12,667 nucleotides of DNA from an uncultured Eubacteriales bacterium (GTDB taxonomy: Bacteria; Bacillota; Clostridia; Oscillospirales; CAG-272). Made by a program: the position numbers and the translations under genes. Shown here piece after piece: positions 1 to 6,678 of the stretch. The notes beneath the pieces were generated by a model. That model saw only the letters and a program-made list of their open reading frames with translations. It had not been told where the DNA came from and did no database searches. Within the stretch, counting starts at the first letter, position 1, and the number at the start of each line of letters is the position of its first letter. Location of the stretch: NCBI GenBank assembly GCA_934371135.1, contig CAKRNO010000032.1:1-12667 (forward strand). Reading direction: 5' to 3'.

Positions 1-1
1 A

Positions 2-412
2 TCCAGCGGTGTCATCCAGTTCCGCATTTCCGAGGCGCTGTGTGTGCTGCCGGCGTTCACCCCGGCGGCGATCCCGGGACTGTTCATCGGCTGTCTCATC
101 TCCAACCTGCTCGCAGGCGGGATCCCCCTTGATATCATTCTGGGCTCCGTCGCCACGCTCATCGGTGCGGCAGGCGCTTACCTGCTTCGCCGCTGCCGCT
201 GGCTCATCCCGCTCCCGACCGTCATCGCCAACGTCCTCATCGTACCGCCCATCCTGAAGTACGCATACGGTCTGCCGTTCGCCTTCGGGACACATTCGGC
301 GCTCCCGTTCTTTATGCTCACGGTCGGCGCCGGCGAGGTCGTATGCGCCTATATTCTGGGCATCGCGCTGTACTCTGCCCTCCTCCCGCACCGCAAGAAG
401 CTGTTTCTCTGA
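2..412 (+). CDS. queT: QueT-like queuosine precursor ECF transporter S component (5' truncated)
   Basis: The reading frame is open from the left edge to TGA at 410-412, giving 136 residues without the true start. It begins within the motif QFRISEALCVLPAFTPAAIP, which I associate with the QueT family (older name DUF988). Hydrophobic segments lie at about residues 24-37, 42-62, 68-86 and 101-125, and the protein ends in a short basic tail (HRKKLFL), as expected for a polytopic membrane protein. Members of this family are substrate-binding subunits of energy-coupling-factor transporters, thought to import preQ0/preQ1 for queuosine tRNA modification. In related bacteria the gene is often under a preQ1 riboswitch, which would lie outside this window. 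The family call comes from sequence recognition; substrate specificity is family knowledge and not visible here. Confidence 0.85.
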   Translation, partial: SSGVIQFRISEALCVLPAFTPAAIPGLFIGCLISNLLAGGIPLDIILGSVATLIGAAGAYLLRRCRWLIPLPTVIANVLIVPPILKYAYGLPFAFGTHSALPFFMLTVGAGEVVCAYILGIALYSALLPHRKKLFL

Positions 413-440
413 AGCCGCACGGCGTTCTGCCGTTTCCGTC

Positions 441-454
441 ATTCCCCGGGGAAT
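441..454. repeat. 14-bp perfect palindrome upstream of the deacetylase gene
   Basis: ATTCCCCGGGGAAT reads the same on both strands. It sits 6 bases before the Shine-Dalgarno (461-467) of the downstream gene, in the 61-base gap after queT. It could be an operator-type site or chance. A short 5-bp hairpin, ACGGC-GTTCT-GCCGT (419-433), lies just before it but has no real T-tract, so I do not call a terminator here. Confidence 0.3.
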
Positions 455-473
455 TTCCCAAAAGGAGTTTTGT

Positions 474-1316
474 ATGGCTTTGATCTATCCGCGCTTCCCC
501 GGCGGGCTCTCCCGCGCGCTGACCATGAGCTACGACGACGGCGTCGAGACCGACCGCCGCCTGATCGGCATCATGCAGGCACATGGGCTCAAAGGCACCT
601 TCAACATCAATGCGGGCGCCTTCGCCCCTGAGGGTACCGTCTACCCGGCAGGCACTGTCCACCGCAGAATGTCGAAGTCGGACTGCGTCGCCCTTTACCG
701 TGACAGCGGCATGGAGGTCGCCCTGCACGGTTACAGGCACGCCTGGCTCACCTACCTGCCGAAGACCGAGATGCTCGAGGAGATCGTGTGCGACCGGCGC
801 GAGCTGGAAACGCTGTTCGGCACCCTGGTGCGCGGCGGCGCCTACGCTTTCGGCGCCTACAACAACGACACACTGGAAACGCTCCGCGCCTGCGGCGTGG
901 TCTATTGTCGCACCTGCAACAACACCCATGCCTTTGCCATCCCCGAGGACTGGCTGACCCTCGCCCCGACCTGCCACCACAACGACCCTCGCCTGTTCGA
1001 GCTCGCCGACAGCTTTCTCACCGCGCCCTCCTTCGGCGCGCCGAAACTGTTCTACCTCTGGGGGCACTCCTATGAGTTTGACGGAAAAGACAACTGGCAG
1101 CGCATCGAGGAATTTGCGGAAAAGATGGGCAACCGCGAGGATGTGTGGTACGCCACGAACATCGAGGTATATGACTATATGGATGCCTACCGCCGACTGC
1201 GTTTTTCCCTGAACGGCGCCCTTGTCCATAACCCCACTGCTACGACCGTCTGGTTCTGCCGCGAGGGCAAAACATATTCTGTCGCCCCGGGTGAGACACT
1301 GACGCTCTCCGATTAG
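474..1316 (+). CDS. Polysaccharide deacetylase (NodB/CE4) family protein
   Basis: This 280-residue protein belongs to the polysaccharide deacetylase (carbohydrate esterase 4) superfamily, whose members remove N- or O-acetyl groups from sugar polymers using a divalent metal. The core motifs are visible: TMSYDDG (D21, D22), HGYRH (H85 and H89, which with the aspartate form the usual metal triad), RGGAYAFGAYN near residue 120, and LWGHSYEF (H198) in the place of the late catalytic-histidine motif. The last 45 or so residues look like a small beta domain. There is no signal peptide or membrane anchor, so the product should be cytoplasmic, unlike secreted peptidoglycan deacetylases. The natural substrate cannot be inferred. 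The start is set by AAAGGAG at 461-467, 6 bases before ATG. It follows queT by 61 bases and may be co-transcribed with it. Confidence 0.85.
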   Translation: MALIYPRFPGGLSRALTMSYDDGVETDRRLIGIMQAHGLKGTFNINAGAFAPEGTVYPAGTVHRRMSKSDCVALYRDSGMEVALHGYRHAWLTYLPKTEMLEEIVCDRRELETLFGTLVRGGAYAFGAYNNDTLETLRACGVVYCRTCNNTHAFAIPEDWLTLAPTCHHNDPRLFELADSFLTAPSFGAPKLFYLWGHSYEFDGKDNWQRIEEFAEKMGNREDVWYATNIEVYDYMDAYRRLRFSLNGALVHNPTATTVWFCREGKTYSVAPGETLTLSD

Positions 1317-1331
1317 TCGCGAACAGAAACA

Positions 1332-1368
1332 GCGCTCCCCCGACAGGTCGTCGGGAGAGCGCATTTTA
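1332..1368. terminator. Probable bidirectional Rho-independent terminator between convergent genes
   Basis: A 13-base stem (1332-1344 pairing with 1350-1362, one mismatch) closes a 5-base loop and is followed on the plus strand by ATTTTAT. On the minus strand the stem is followed by TGTTTCTGTT, also T-rich. It lies between the stops of the deacetylase gene (1316) and the convergent minus-strand gene (1387), so it can serve both. Confidence 0.75.
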
Positions 1369-1386
1369 TATTCCGGCTGTGTCCGG

Positions 1387-2943
1387 TCAGACCTTCGCGC
1401 GGTATGTGATCGTGACAACACCGTTTTCAACCACGGTCTGCGGCGCGAACATCGGGTAGGTTTCACAAAGGCGTTGCAGCTCGGACAGCCCGGCAATCGC
1501 CTCGTCAAAGCGGAGCGTCACCGTCTCCTCCTCCGCATCGAAAGCAATGAAATCCACACCGTCGGCGGCAGACGCAAGATAGGTAAGCAATTCACGCCGT
1601 TGTGCCTCTGTGGGCGGCTCCTCCCCGAGCATGACGGAGTCCACTTTTGCGTTAATGGCGACACCGGCGGCGGGCGGTGCCGAAAGCGACGCCGTCATGA
1701 CCGTCTGTACGCCGTTGATGTTGACAATCATCCCGAGGTCAATGTGATCTTCCGTCGCAAGCAGATTGAACTGCTCGATCACCACATAGGCAACGCGGCC
1801 GGTATCCGCACCGGAGAACGCCAGCGAAAAACCGACAAAATTCATACTGCGGAGCACCTCCGTCAGCATATCGTCTGTGATCTTCACCCCGAACATCGGG
1901 AGCAGGCTCCCCGAGGAGAGGAAAAACTGATCATTTGTCAGCAGGTCGGAGAGAGACCGGCGCTCTTTCTCCATCATACCGCGATATGTCTCCTTGTCCG
2001 TCACCCCGACCGACGTGAGATCCACCTCACGGAGTGCCTCCTTGTCTTTGTCACTCAGGGACTCATACCCCTTGACAAGCAGGCGGAACACCGGCGGCAC
2101 CTGCTCCTCCGTTATCACCCCGGCGGCGAGCAGGGTCTCTGCCTGCCGCGCCACGGCGTCAAAGTCATAGGTGTACGGGAGCGCCCCTCTCTCCTCTGTG
2201 CTGTAACGGATGCGCGCCAGGTGCAACACCGCCCCGAGCAGGTTGTTGTCGCCGAGAGACAGGGACAGCAAAGAGTCGTGATCCAGAAAAACGTCCAGAA
2301 GCAGGTGGAGCAGGGTGGCATCCTCCTCACCGCCGGTCAGTGCGGAAACGGTCCGCAGAATGTTCTCCTTGGTGAATGTGACCGTCATTGCGTCCAGATC
2401 CACGGAGCAGTACAGATGCGCCGAGGCGAGTGCGCTCTCCACCTTTTTAGGGTCCGTGCGGCAGAGGATCCAGTGCCCCAGCCCCCGCACAACCTCCAGG
2501 CTCCCGGCGCTCGCCTGCGTGAGCGTCACGGAATAACTGCCGGCGGTCTCGGCAAAGGACAGCCCCGCGCGGAGCACGGTCGGCATGACACCGAGTTTCG
2601 CGGACACGGCAAGGGTATAGACCCCGTCTGCGACCGTCACGTCCACACCGGACAGCGTCACGCCGGGAGGCGGATCGATCGATTGCAGGATGGCGTAAAA
2701 CAGAAATTTCAGATCCTCCTCCGAAAACAGAAAGCGCGCCTCCCCCCTCTCACGCGCGGCGGTAAGATCCGCCTCCATGTGGCTGTTCAGAACGGTTGAA
2801 AACCCGCGGTTCTTCGCCGCAACCGCCGGGTCAGTGACATCGCGCTTTTCATGAATCATTACCACAAGGATCACGCCCGTCACGAGGACGGCAACGAGCA
2901 ATACGGCAACAATGGAAAATATCCATCTGATAACTTTCTTCAT
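1387..2943 (-). CDS. Membrane-anchored protein of unknown function
   Basis: I do not recognise this 518-residue protein. It starts MKKVIRW and has one hydrophobic segment at about residues 8-30, followed by a charged HEKR stretch. This predicts a single N-terminal anchor with a large extracytoplasmic domain; no lipobox cysteine is seen. The rest alternates beta-rich stretches with helical, acidic stretches, including a loop rich in K, D and E around SDKDKEALREVD. The frame stays open to a start 18 codons upstream (2997), but the start at 2943 is preferred: on the minus strand a GGAGGTGA Shine-Dalgarno lies 5 bases before it, and the -10 box (2969-2974) lies between the two candidate starts, ruling out the longer form from that promoter. 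It is monocistronic here, divergent from the flavodoxin-family gene. Envelope function is inference from topology only. Confidence 0.8.
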   Translation of the reverse strand: MKKVIRWIFSIVAVLLVAVLVTGVILVVMIHEKRDVTDPAVAAKNRGFSTVLNSHMEADLTAARERGEARFLFSEEDLKFLFYAILQSIDPPPGVTLSGVDVTVADGVYTLAVSAKLGVMPTVLRAGLSFAETAGSYSVTLTQASAGSLEVVRGLGHWILCRTDPKKVESALASAHLYCSVDLDAMTVTFTKENILRTVSALTGGEEDATLLHLLLDVFLDHDSLLSLSLGDNNLLGAVLHLARIRYSTEERGALPYTYDFDAVARQAETLLAAGVITEEQVPPVFRLLVKGYESLSDKDKEALREVDLTSVGVTDKETYRGMMEKERRSLSDLLTNDQFFLSSGSLLPMFGVKITDDMLTEVLRSMNFVGFSLAFSGADTGRVAYVVIEQFNLLATEDHIDLGMIVNINGVQTVMTASLSAPPAAGVAINAKVDSVMLGEEPPTEAQRRELLTYLASAADGVDFIAFDAEEETVTLRFDEAIAGLSELQRLCETYPMFAPQTVVENGVVTITYRAKV

Positions 2944-2968
2944 GGAATCACCTCCGCTGTTCATTTCT

Positions 2969-2997
2969 ATTGTAGCAGAGCAATCTCCGCTTGACAA
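2969..2997 (-). promoter_or_regulatory. Sigma-A-type promoter for the minus-strand membrane protein gene
   Basis: Read on the minus strand, TTGTCA (2992-2997) is followed after exactly 17 bases by TACAAT (2969-2974), each one base from consensus. Transcription would start near 2962, giving a short leader of about 20 bases with the Shine-Dalgarno inside it. Confidence 0.75.
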
Positions 2998-3063
2998 GAG
3001 GCGACAGGGTCAAATGCTATTTTTCTCACCGCCGAAAGGCAGCGGCGATGCGCCGTTTATCTC

Positions 3064-3092
3064 TTGACGCAGAGGGGCAAGCCGGTTACAAT
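3064..3092 (+). promoter_or_regulatory. Sigma-A-type promoter for the flavodoxin-family gene
   Basis: TTGACG (3064-3069) and TACAAT (3087-3092) are separated by exactly 17 bases, close to the consensus for the housekeeping sigma factor. The start of transcription would be near 3099, about 160 bases upstream of the ATG at 3261. Confidence 0.75.
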
Positions 3093-3260
3093 GATAGTGA
3101 CAGCGGGCAACCGCTTCTGCGGTGAAAATCATGTACAAAAGACAAAGCGGAGCCGCAAAACCGGGCAGCGCGCCGCGAGGCAGAGCAGATCGCCGCCGGG
3201 CGGCGCACACGCCGGCGCTCGGACGCATATACTGCATCATCATAGCAAAGGAGTAAAGCG

Positions 3261-3878
3261 ATGAACGTATTGATCATCAACGGCAGCCCTCACAAGGAGG
3301 GCAATACCGCCACGGCAATCGACGAAATGGAGAAGATTTTTGCGCGCGAGGGAGCGGATGTCACCCGCGTCGATATCGGTACGGAATGTATCCGCGGCTG
3401 CATTGCCTGTTACAGCTGCTACAAGACCGGAAAATGCGTCTTTGACGACGCCGTCAACCGGATCGCCCCGCTCTTTGAAGCGTGTGACGGTCTTGTGGTC
3501 GCGAGCCCCGTTTACTATGCGTCTGCCAACGCGACGCTTGTCGCCTGCCTTGACCGGCTGTTTTACAGCACGCGCTTTGATAAGCGCATGAAGGTCGGAG
3601 CGGCAGTTGCAGCGGCTCGCCGCGGCGGTCTGACCTCCACCTTTGACGAGCTGAACAAATACTTCACCATCTCCGGGATGCCGATCGCCTCCGGTCAGTA
3701 CTGGAACGGCATCCACGGCAGAAAACCCGGCGAGGCGGCGGAGGATCTTGAGGGGCTCCAGATGATGCGCGCTCTGGCGGAAAACATGGTCTTCCTCATG
3801 CGCAGCATTGCCCTCGGGCGCGAGAAGTACGGGCTCCCCCAGCCGGAAAAACGCGTATCGACCAACTTTATCCGCTGA
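3261..3878 (+). CDS. Flavodoxin / NADPH-dependent FMN reductase family protein
   Basis: This 205-residue protein has a flavodoxin-like fold: a first strand MNVLIING followed by the FMN-phosphate loop GSPHKEGNT (residues 8-16), and SPVYY (82-86), the usual second flavin-contacting loop. A cysteine cluster CIRGCIACYSC followed by C59 (C43, C47, C50, C53, C59) lies between them. Such clusters are typical of iron-sulfur flavoprotein-like oxidoreductases of anaerobes, though the spacing does not prove a [4Fe-4S] site. Members reduce quinones, metals, nitro compounds or disulfides using reduced pyridine nucleotide or ferredoxin; the substrate here is unknown. The product is expected to be cytoplasmic. 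The start is supported by AAAGGAG ending 7 bases before ATG. The next small gene begins 46 bases after its stop, so the two are probably co-transcribed. Confidence 0.88.
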   Translation: MNVLIINGSPHKEGNTATAIDEMEKIFAREGADVTRVDIGTECIRGCIACYSCYKTGKCVFDDAVNRIAPLFEACDGLVVASPVYYASANATLVACLDRLFYSTRFDKRMKVGAAVAAARRGGLTSTFDELNKYFTISGMPIASGQYWNGIHGRKPGEAAEDLEGLQMMRALAENMVFLMRSIALGREKYGLPQPEKRVSTNFIR

Positions 3879-3924
3879 GCGTGACCGTCTTCGGCGCGCG
3901 CCTTATGCGAAAAAGGATTTCACG

Positions 3925-4131
3925 ATGAGCAAATACGATGCCCTGTGGGCTTGGATCCGGCAAAACGGCAGTGATCATTTCTCGCTGCCCTTCGCTGAAA
4001 TCGAGAAGATCGCGGGCGTTCCCCTCGACCACTCCTTTCTGCAATACAAGCAGGAACTCGAAAGCGACGGCTATTGCGTCGAGAAAATATCCATGAAAGC
4101 CGAAACCGTCACCTTTTGCCGAAAGGGTTAA
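3925..4131 (+). CDS. Small conserved-type protein of unknown function (68 residues)
   Basis: The protein begins MSKYDALWAWIRQNG and continues with SLPFAEIEKIAGVPLDHSF. Short proteins with this pattern, KYxALWxYI followed by LxFxEIExIxGxPLDHSF, are familiar to me from many Firmicutes as hypothetical proteins; no function is established as far as I know. The layout suggests a small helix-turn-helix-like or scaffold domain ending in a beta strand (ISMKAETVTFC). A longer in-frame start exists at 3808 but lies inside the preceding gene. The chosen ATG has AAAAAGGAT 6 bases upstream. It follows the flavodoxin-family gene by 46 bases and precedes a strong terminator, so it should be the last gene of that operon. 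Confidence 0.75.
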   Translation: MSKYDALWAWIRQNGSDHFSLPFAEIEKIAGVPLDHSFLQYKQELESDGYCVEKISMKAETVTFCRKG

Positions 4132-4223
4132 GGAGCGGTTCTGTCATCGTGTCATCATTCCTTTAACAAAAAATACCCGCGCTTTGATCAGACGCACCCG
4201 CGATCACCTGCCACCGTTTCTTT

Positions 4224-4257
4224 GCCACACTGCAACAGCGTGGCTTTTTGATTTTTG
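4224..4257 (+). terminator. Rho-independent terminator after the small-protein gene
   Basis: GCCACACTG (4224-4232) pairs with CAGCGTGGC (4236-4244), 8 of 9 pairs, around a 3-base loop. It is followed by TTTTTGATTTTT. The position, about 90 bases after the stop of the 68-residue gene and before the cas promoter, fits insulation of the cas operon. Confidence 0.85.
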
Positions 4258-4333
4258 CAATACCCCGTCAGACAGATCCCTCAATATAACGACACGCTTT
4301 TTTGCCAATACGAAAAAAGTAATAATTAGTACG

Positions 4334-4361
4334 TTTTTGCGGACTTTATATCCTGTATAAT
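4334..4361 (+). promoter_or_regulatory. Probable promoter of the cas operon
   Basis: A perfect -10 hexamer TATAAT (4356-4361) is directly preceded by TG. The region 16-17 bases upstream is only TTTTTG-like (4334-4339), so the -35 match is poor. Transcription would start near 4368. A weak -35 with a strong -10 would fit a promoter under activator control or a low basal level, but that is inference. Confidence 0.6.
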
Positions 4362-4376
4362 GTAGAAAAACGAGAA

Positions 4377-4418
4377 AAACTTCAAGTTTAAAACGCCTCA
4401 AGAACAAATACGCCTCAA
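4377..4418. repeat. Inverted repeat and direct repeats just downstream of the cas promoter
   Basis: AAACTT-C-AAGTTT (4377-4389) is a perfect 6+1+6 inverted repeat placed about 10-22 bases after the predicted transcription start. Next to it ACGCCTCAA occurs twice (4393-4401 and 4410-4418) with a 17-base period. The position is where repressor sites commonly lie; no regulator gene is in the window to pair with it. Confidence 0.4.
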
Positions 4419-4560
4419 CTTTTTATGAAGAATTACGGCGGTTTTTATGCAAGCCGCTTAAAGCGAATTGCAAAATATGTCGAAAAAACGTACAATAGAT
4501 ACAGAAATTCAGGCGTTATCCCCCGGTGAATGTCTCGGAGAACGCCCTATGGAGGATCAC

Positions 4561-6666
4561 ATGAGATATCTCGCCCACAGTCCGACAGAAACACACCCCG
4601 ACGGGCAACCGCTCCTGAAACATCTGCAAAACGTGTCTGCACTCGCTGCCGAGGCAGCGGCAAAATTCAATGCGGAAGCAACCGGTGCCTACTGCGGTCT
4701 TCTGCACGACATCGGTAAGTACAGCGACGCCTTTCAGCGGCATCTTGCGGGGGATCGCACTCCGGTCGATCACTCTACTGCCGGTGCCTGCGTTGCGAAC
4801 AACCGCCGGGCGTTTGCAGCCGCCGTTGCCATCATCGGGCACCACGCAGGATTACCCGATCTCGGGTCCCCGCACTGCCCCGCCCCTGCCACCTATTTCG
4901 GCAGACTGTCCGACGAGGGGCGCGCCCGGTTGGAAGATTGTTCGGCGTACGCACAGGAAGTGCAGCTCCCGCCGGCACCAAGCGCCCTGCCAAACGATTT
5001 TGTTGACGCCTACTTTTATATCAAATTGCTGTTTTCCGCACTGGTTGATGCAGACTGGACGGACACCGGTGCATACTTCTCCGGAGACCAGCCGCCGCAC
5101 TACGACACTCTTGATATTCTCGCCGAACGGCTCCGTCGGTATTTTGACAGCCTCGGTGCCCCTCAAAACGAGCTGAACCGTTTGCGCACTGACATCCGCG
5201 AAGCACTGCTGTCGCACGCTGAAGATGCACCGGGGCTGTTCACACTGACGGTGCCGACCGGCGGCGGCAAAACGCTGGCATCCGTAGCGTTCGCCCTGCG
5301 GCACGCACTCGCCAATCACCTTGACCGTATCATTTATGTCATACCGTATTGCAGTATTCTGGAGCAAACCGGTGCCGTATTCCGCTCCATTTTCGGGCAA
5401 GAAAATGTTCTCTTGCATTATTCCGGCGCGGAATTCGATACCGACAGCGACGACCCGAAGGCTTATCTCTCCGAAAACTGGGATGCACCGATCATCCTGA
5501 CGACCGCCGTCCAGTTTTTCGAGTCGATCTATGCCAATAAGCCCTCCCGCGCGCGGAAAATACACCGGGCAACCCGCAGCGTGATCATTTTCGATGAAGC
5601 GCAGATGCTCCCCACTCCGCTCGTGGAACCGTGCGTCTGTGCTATCGCCAAATTCGTAACCGAAGGGCACGCCAGCGCGGTACTCTGCACCGCCACGCAG
5701 CCATCGCTCCAAAGGATCTTTGAAAAGTATCTGCCCGGGGGGAGCCCAACGGAGCTCTGCCCCCAGGCGCTGCGTGAAGCCGAGGTATTTCGGCGCGTCC
5801 GTTATCAGATGGAGGGACCGCTCTCCGACGACGACCTGGCGGCACGCGTCGCGGCAGAGCCGCAGGCGCTCTGCATCCTCAACAACCGGGCTGAAGCCCA
5901 AAGGCTCTATTCCCTTGTCCCGGGCGATGGGGTGTATTGTCTGACAACATGGTTAACACCGAACGACCGGCATCGGATCCTCTGTGAGATCCGGGAAAGG
6001 CTCGCCTCCGGCAAGCGATGCACTGTCTTCGCAACCAGCCTTGTGGAAGCGGGGGTGGACCTCGATTTCCCTGTCGTATGGCGCGCACTTGCCGGGCTTG
6101 ATTCCGTCATCCAGGCGGGCGGGCGCTGCAACCGCGAGGGTAAACGACCGCGCCGGGCGAGTGTCGTCCATGTATTTATCCCGGAAGCATCTTCGCCGCC
6201 ATCACTGCAAAAGAATATCGGTGCAACGATGCACGTTTTCACACATGAAAACGACCTCTCCTCCGAAGCTGCTATCGCAGCCTACTACAAATTCCTTTTT
6301 TACACGCTGAAAGCGCCCGGGGAGCTGGATGAAAAGGACATCATCGAAAATGTCCGTGACCTCAACTTCCGTACCGTCTCCGACCGGTTCCACATGATCG
6401 ACGACGGCGGAGCGGTCACTGTTTATATTCCGGGGGCAGCGACCGAAGCCGTCGATGCCGTCGCACGCGGAGAACTCACCAGGTCTACCCTGCGCCGGGC
6501 GGCGCGGGATGCCGTCTCCGTCCCTCGCCGCCTGGCGGCAGAAGCGGAGAAGCTCGGGCGCATCCGCCGGATAACGGAGAACGGATACTTACTCACAGAT
6601 CCCGCGGCTTATGACCCCAAGGTCGGTTTTCAAATGAACTGTCAAACAACAGATTACTATTGGTAA
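4561..6666 (+). CDS. cas3: Cas3, type I CRISPR HD nuclease-helicase
   Basis: Cas3 is recruited by target-bound Cascade, unwinds DNA 3' to 5' with ATP and degrades it with its HD domain. Both domains are complete in this 701-residue protein. HD domain: H21, H49-D50, H71, H94-H95 and the aspartates of LVDADW near 163-165. Helicase: Walker A VPTGGGKT (231-238), DEAQ (345-348), TAT (377-379), the EAGVDLDFPVVWR motif (about 496-508) and QAGGRCNR (518-525). A Cas3 C-terminal region follows. Length is within the usual range for type I-C (about 700-800). The start at 4561 is chosen because GGAGG lies 5 bases before it and the HD domain begins at the expected distance; longer in-frame starts at 4468 (TTG) and 4477 lack a ribosome binding site. 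It is the first gene of the operon, 12 bases before cas5c. Confidence 0.96.
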   Translation: MRYLAHSPTETHPDGQPLLKHLQNVSALAAEAAAKFNAEATGAYCGLLHDIGKYSDAFQRHLAGDRTPVDHSTAGACVANNRRAFAAAVAIIGHHAGLPDLGSPHCPAPATYFGRLSDEGRARLEDCSAYAQEVQLPPAPSALPNDFVDAYFYIKLLFSALVDADWTDTGAYFSGDQPPHYDTLDILAERLRRYFDSLGAPQNELNRLRTDIREALLSHAEDAPGLFTLTVPTGGGKTLASVAFALRHALANHLDRIIYVIPYCSILEQTGAVFRSIFGQENVLLHYSGAEFDTDSDDPKAYLSENWDAPIILTTAVQFFESIYANKPSRARKIHRATRSVIIFDEAQMLPTPLVEPCVCAIAKFVTEGHASAVLCTATQPSLQRIFEKYLPGGSPTELCPQALREAEVFRRVRYQMEGPLSDDDLAARVAAEPQALCILNNRAEAQRLYSLVPGDGVYCLTTWLTPNDRHRILCEIRERLASGKRCTVFATSLVEAGVDLDFPVVWRALAGLDSVIQAGGRCNREGKRPRRASVVHVFIPEASSPPSLQKNIGATMHVFTHENDLSSEAAIAAYYKFLFYTLKAPGELDEKDIIENVRDLNFRTVSDRFHMIDDGGAVTVYIPGAATEAVDAVARGELTRSTLRRAARDAVSVPRRLAAEAEKLGRIRRITENGYLLTDPAAYDPKVGFQMNCQTTDYYW

Positions 6667-6678
6667 AGGAGGATTTTC

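Larger units (their letters stand above)
2944..3260. other. Divergent intergenic region
   Basis: This 317-base gap separates two divergent genes. It holds one promoter for each direction (2969-2997 minus, 3064-3092 plus). The remainder, about 3099-3260, would be an unusually long 5' leader of about 160 bases for the flavodoxin-family gene. That leader contains small G+C-rich inverted repeats (for example ACCGC-TTCT-GCGGT near 3110-3123 and the GCCGCCGGGCGGC stretch near 3192). I could not match it to a known riboswitch. Short reading frames crossing it show no convincing start signals. Confidence 0.6.
4132..4560. other. Intergenic region between the flavodoxin operon and the cas operon
   Basis: This 429-base, AT-richer stretch contains a terminator (4224-4257), the probable cas promoter with its -10 at 4356-4361, an inverted repeat at 4377-4389, a 9-base direct repeat at 4393-4401 and 4410-4418, and a possible 34-codon reading frame at 4425-4529. 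In-frame upstream starts for cas3 (TTG 4468, ATG 4477, ATG 4549) also fall here. The untranslated leader of cas3 would be about 190 bases. I see nothing recognisable in 4132-4223. Confidence 0.6.

Noticed and set aside
419..433. Terminator after queT
   Set aside because: Only a 5-bp stem without a T-tract; not enough to call.
318..1508. Minus-strand open frame of 396 codons
   Set aside because: Antisense to the deacetylase gene and crossing the terminator hairpin and two gene ends; no start signal and an atypical composition.
1474..2799. Plus-strand open frame of 441 codons
   Set aside because: It lies antisense to the membrane-anchored protein gene, which has a promoter and Shine-Dalgarno. 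The long shadow frame is due to high G+C, and its composition (rich in R, H, Q, G) is not protein-like.
2991..3020. TTGACA on the plus strand followed by TGCTAT as a second promoter for the flavodoxin-family gene
   Set aside because: The -10 matches only three of six positions, and the TTGACG/TACAAT pair at 3064-3092 is much better; TTGACA here largely overlaps the minus-strand -35.
1..4131. Additional defence genes flanking the CRISPR locus
   Set aside because: The upstream genes are a transporter, a deacetylase-like enzyme, an unknown membrane protein, a flavoprotein and a small protein; none shows nuclease, toxin, NTPase or reverse transcriptase motifs.
4468..4560. N-terminal extension of Cas3 from TTG 4468 or ATG 4477
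   Set aside because: No Shine-Dalgarno before either start and the extra 28-31 residues do not resemble a Cas3 N-terminus; ATG 4561 has GGAGG at good spacing.
4852..5901. Minus-strand open frame of 349 codons within cas3
   Set aside because: Shadow of cas3, whose motifs are all intact; no start signal.
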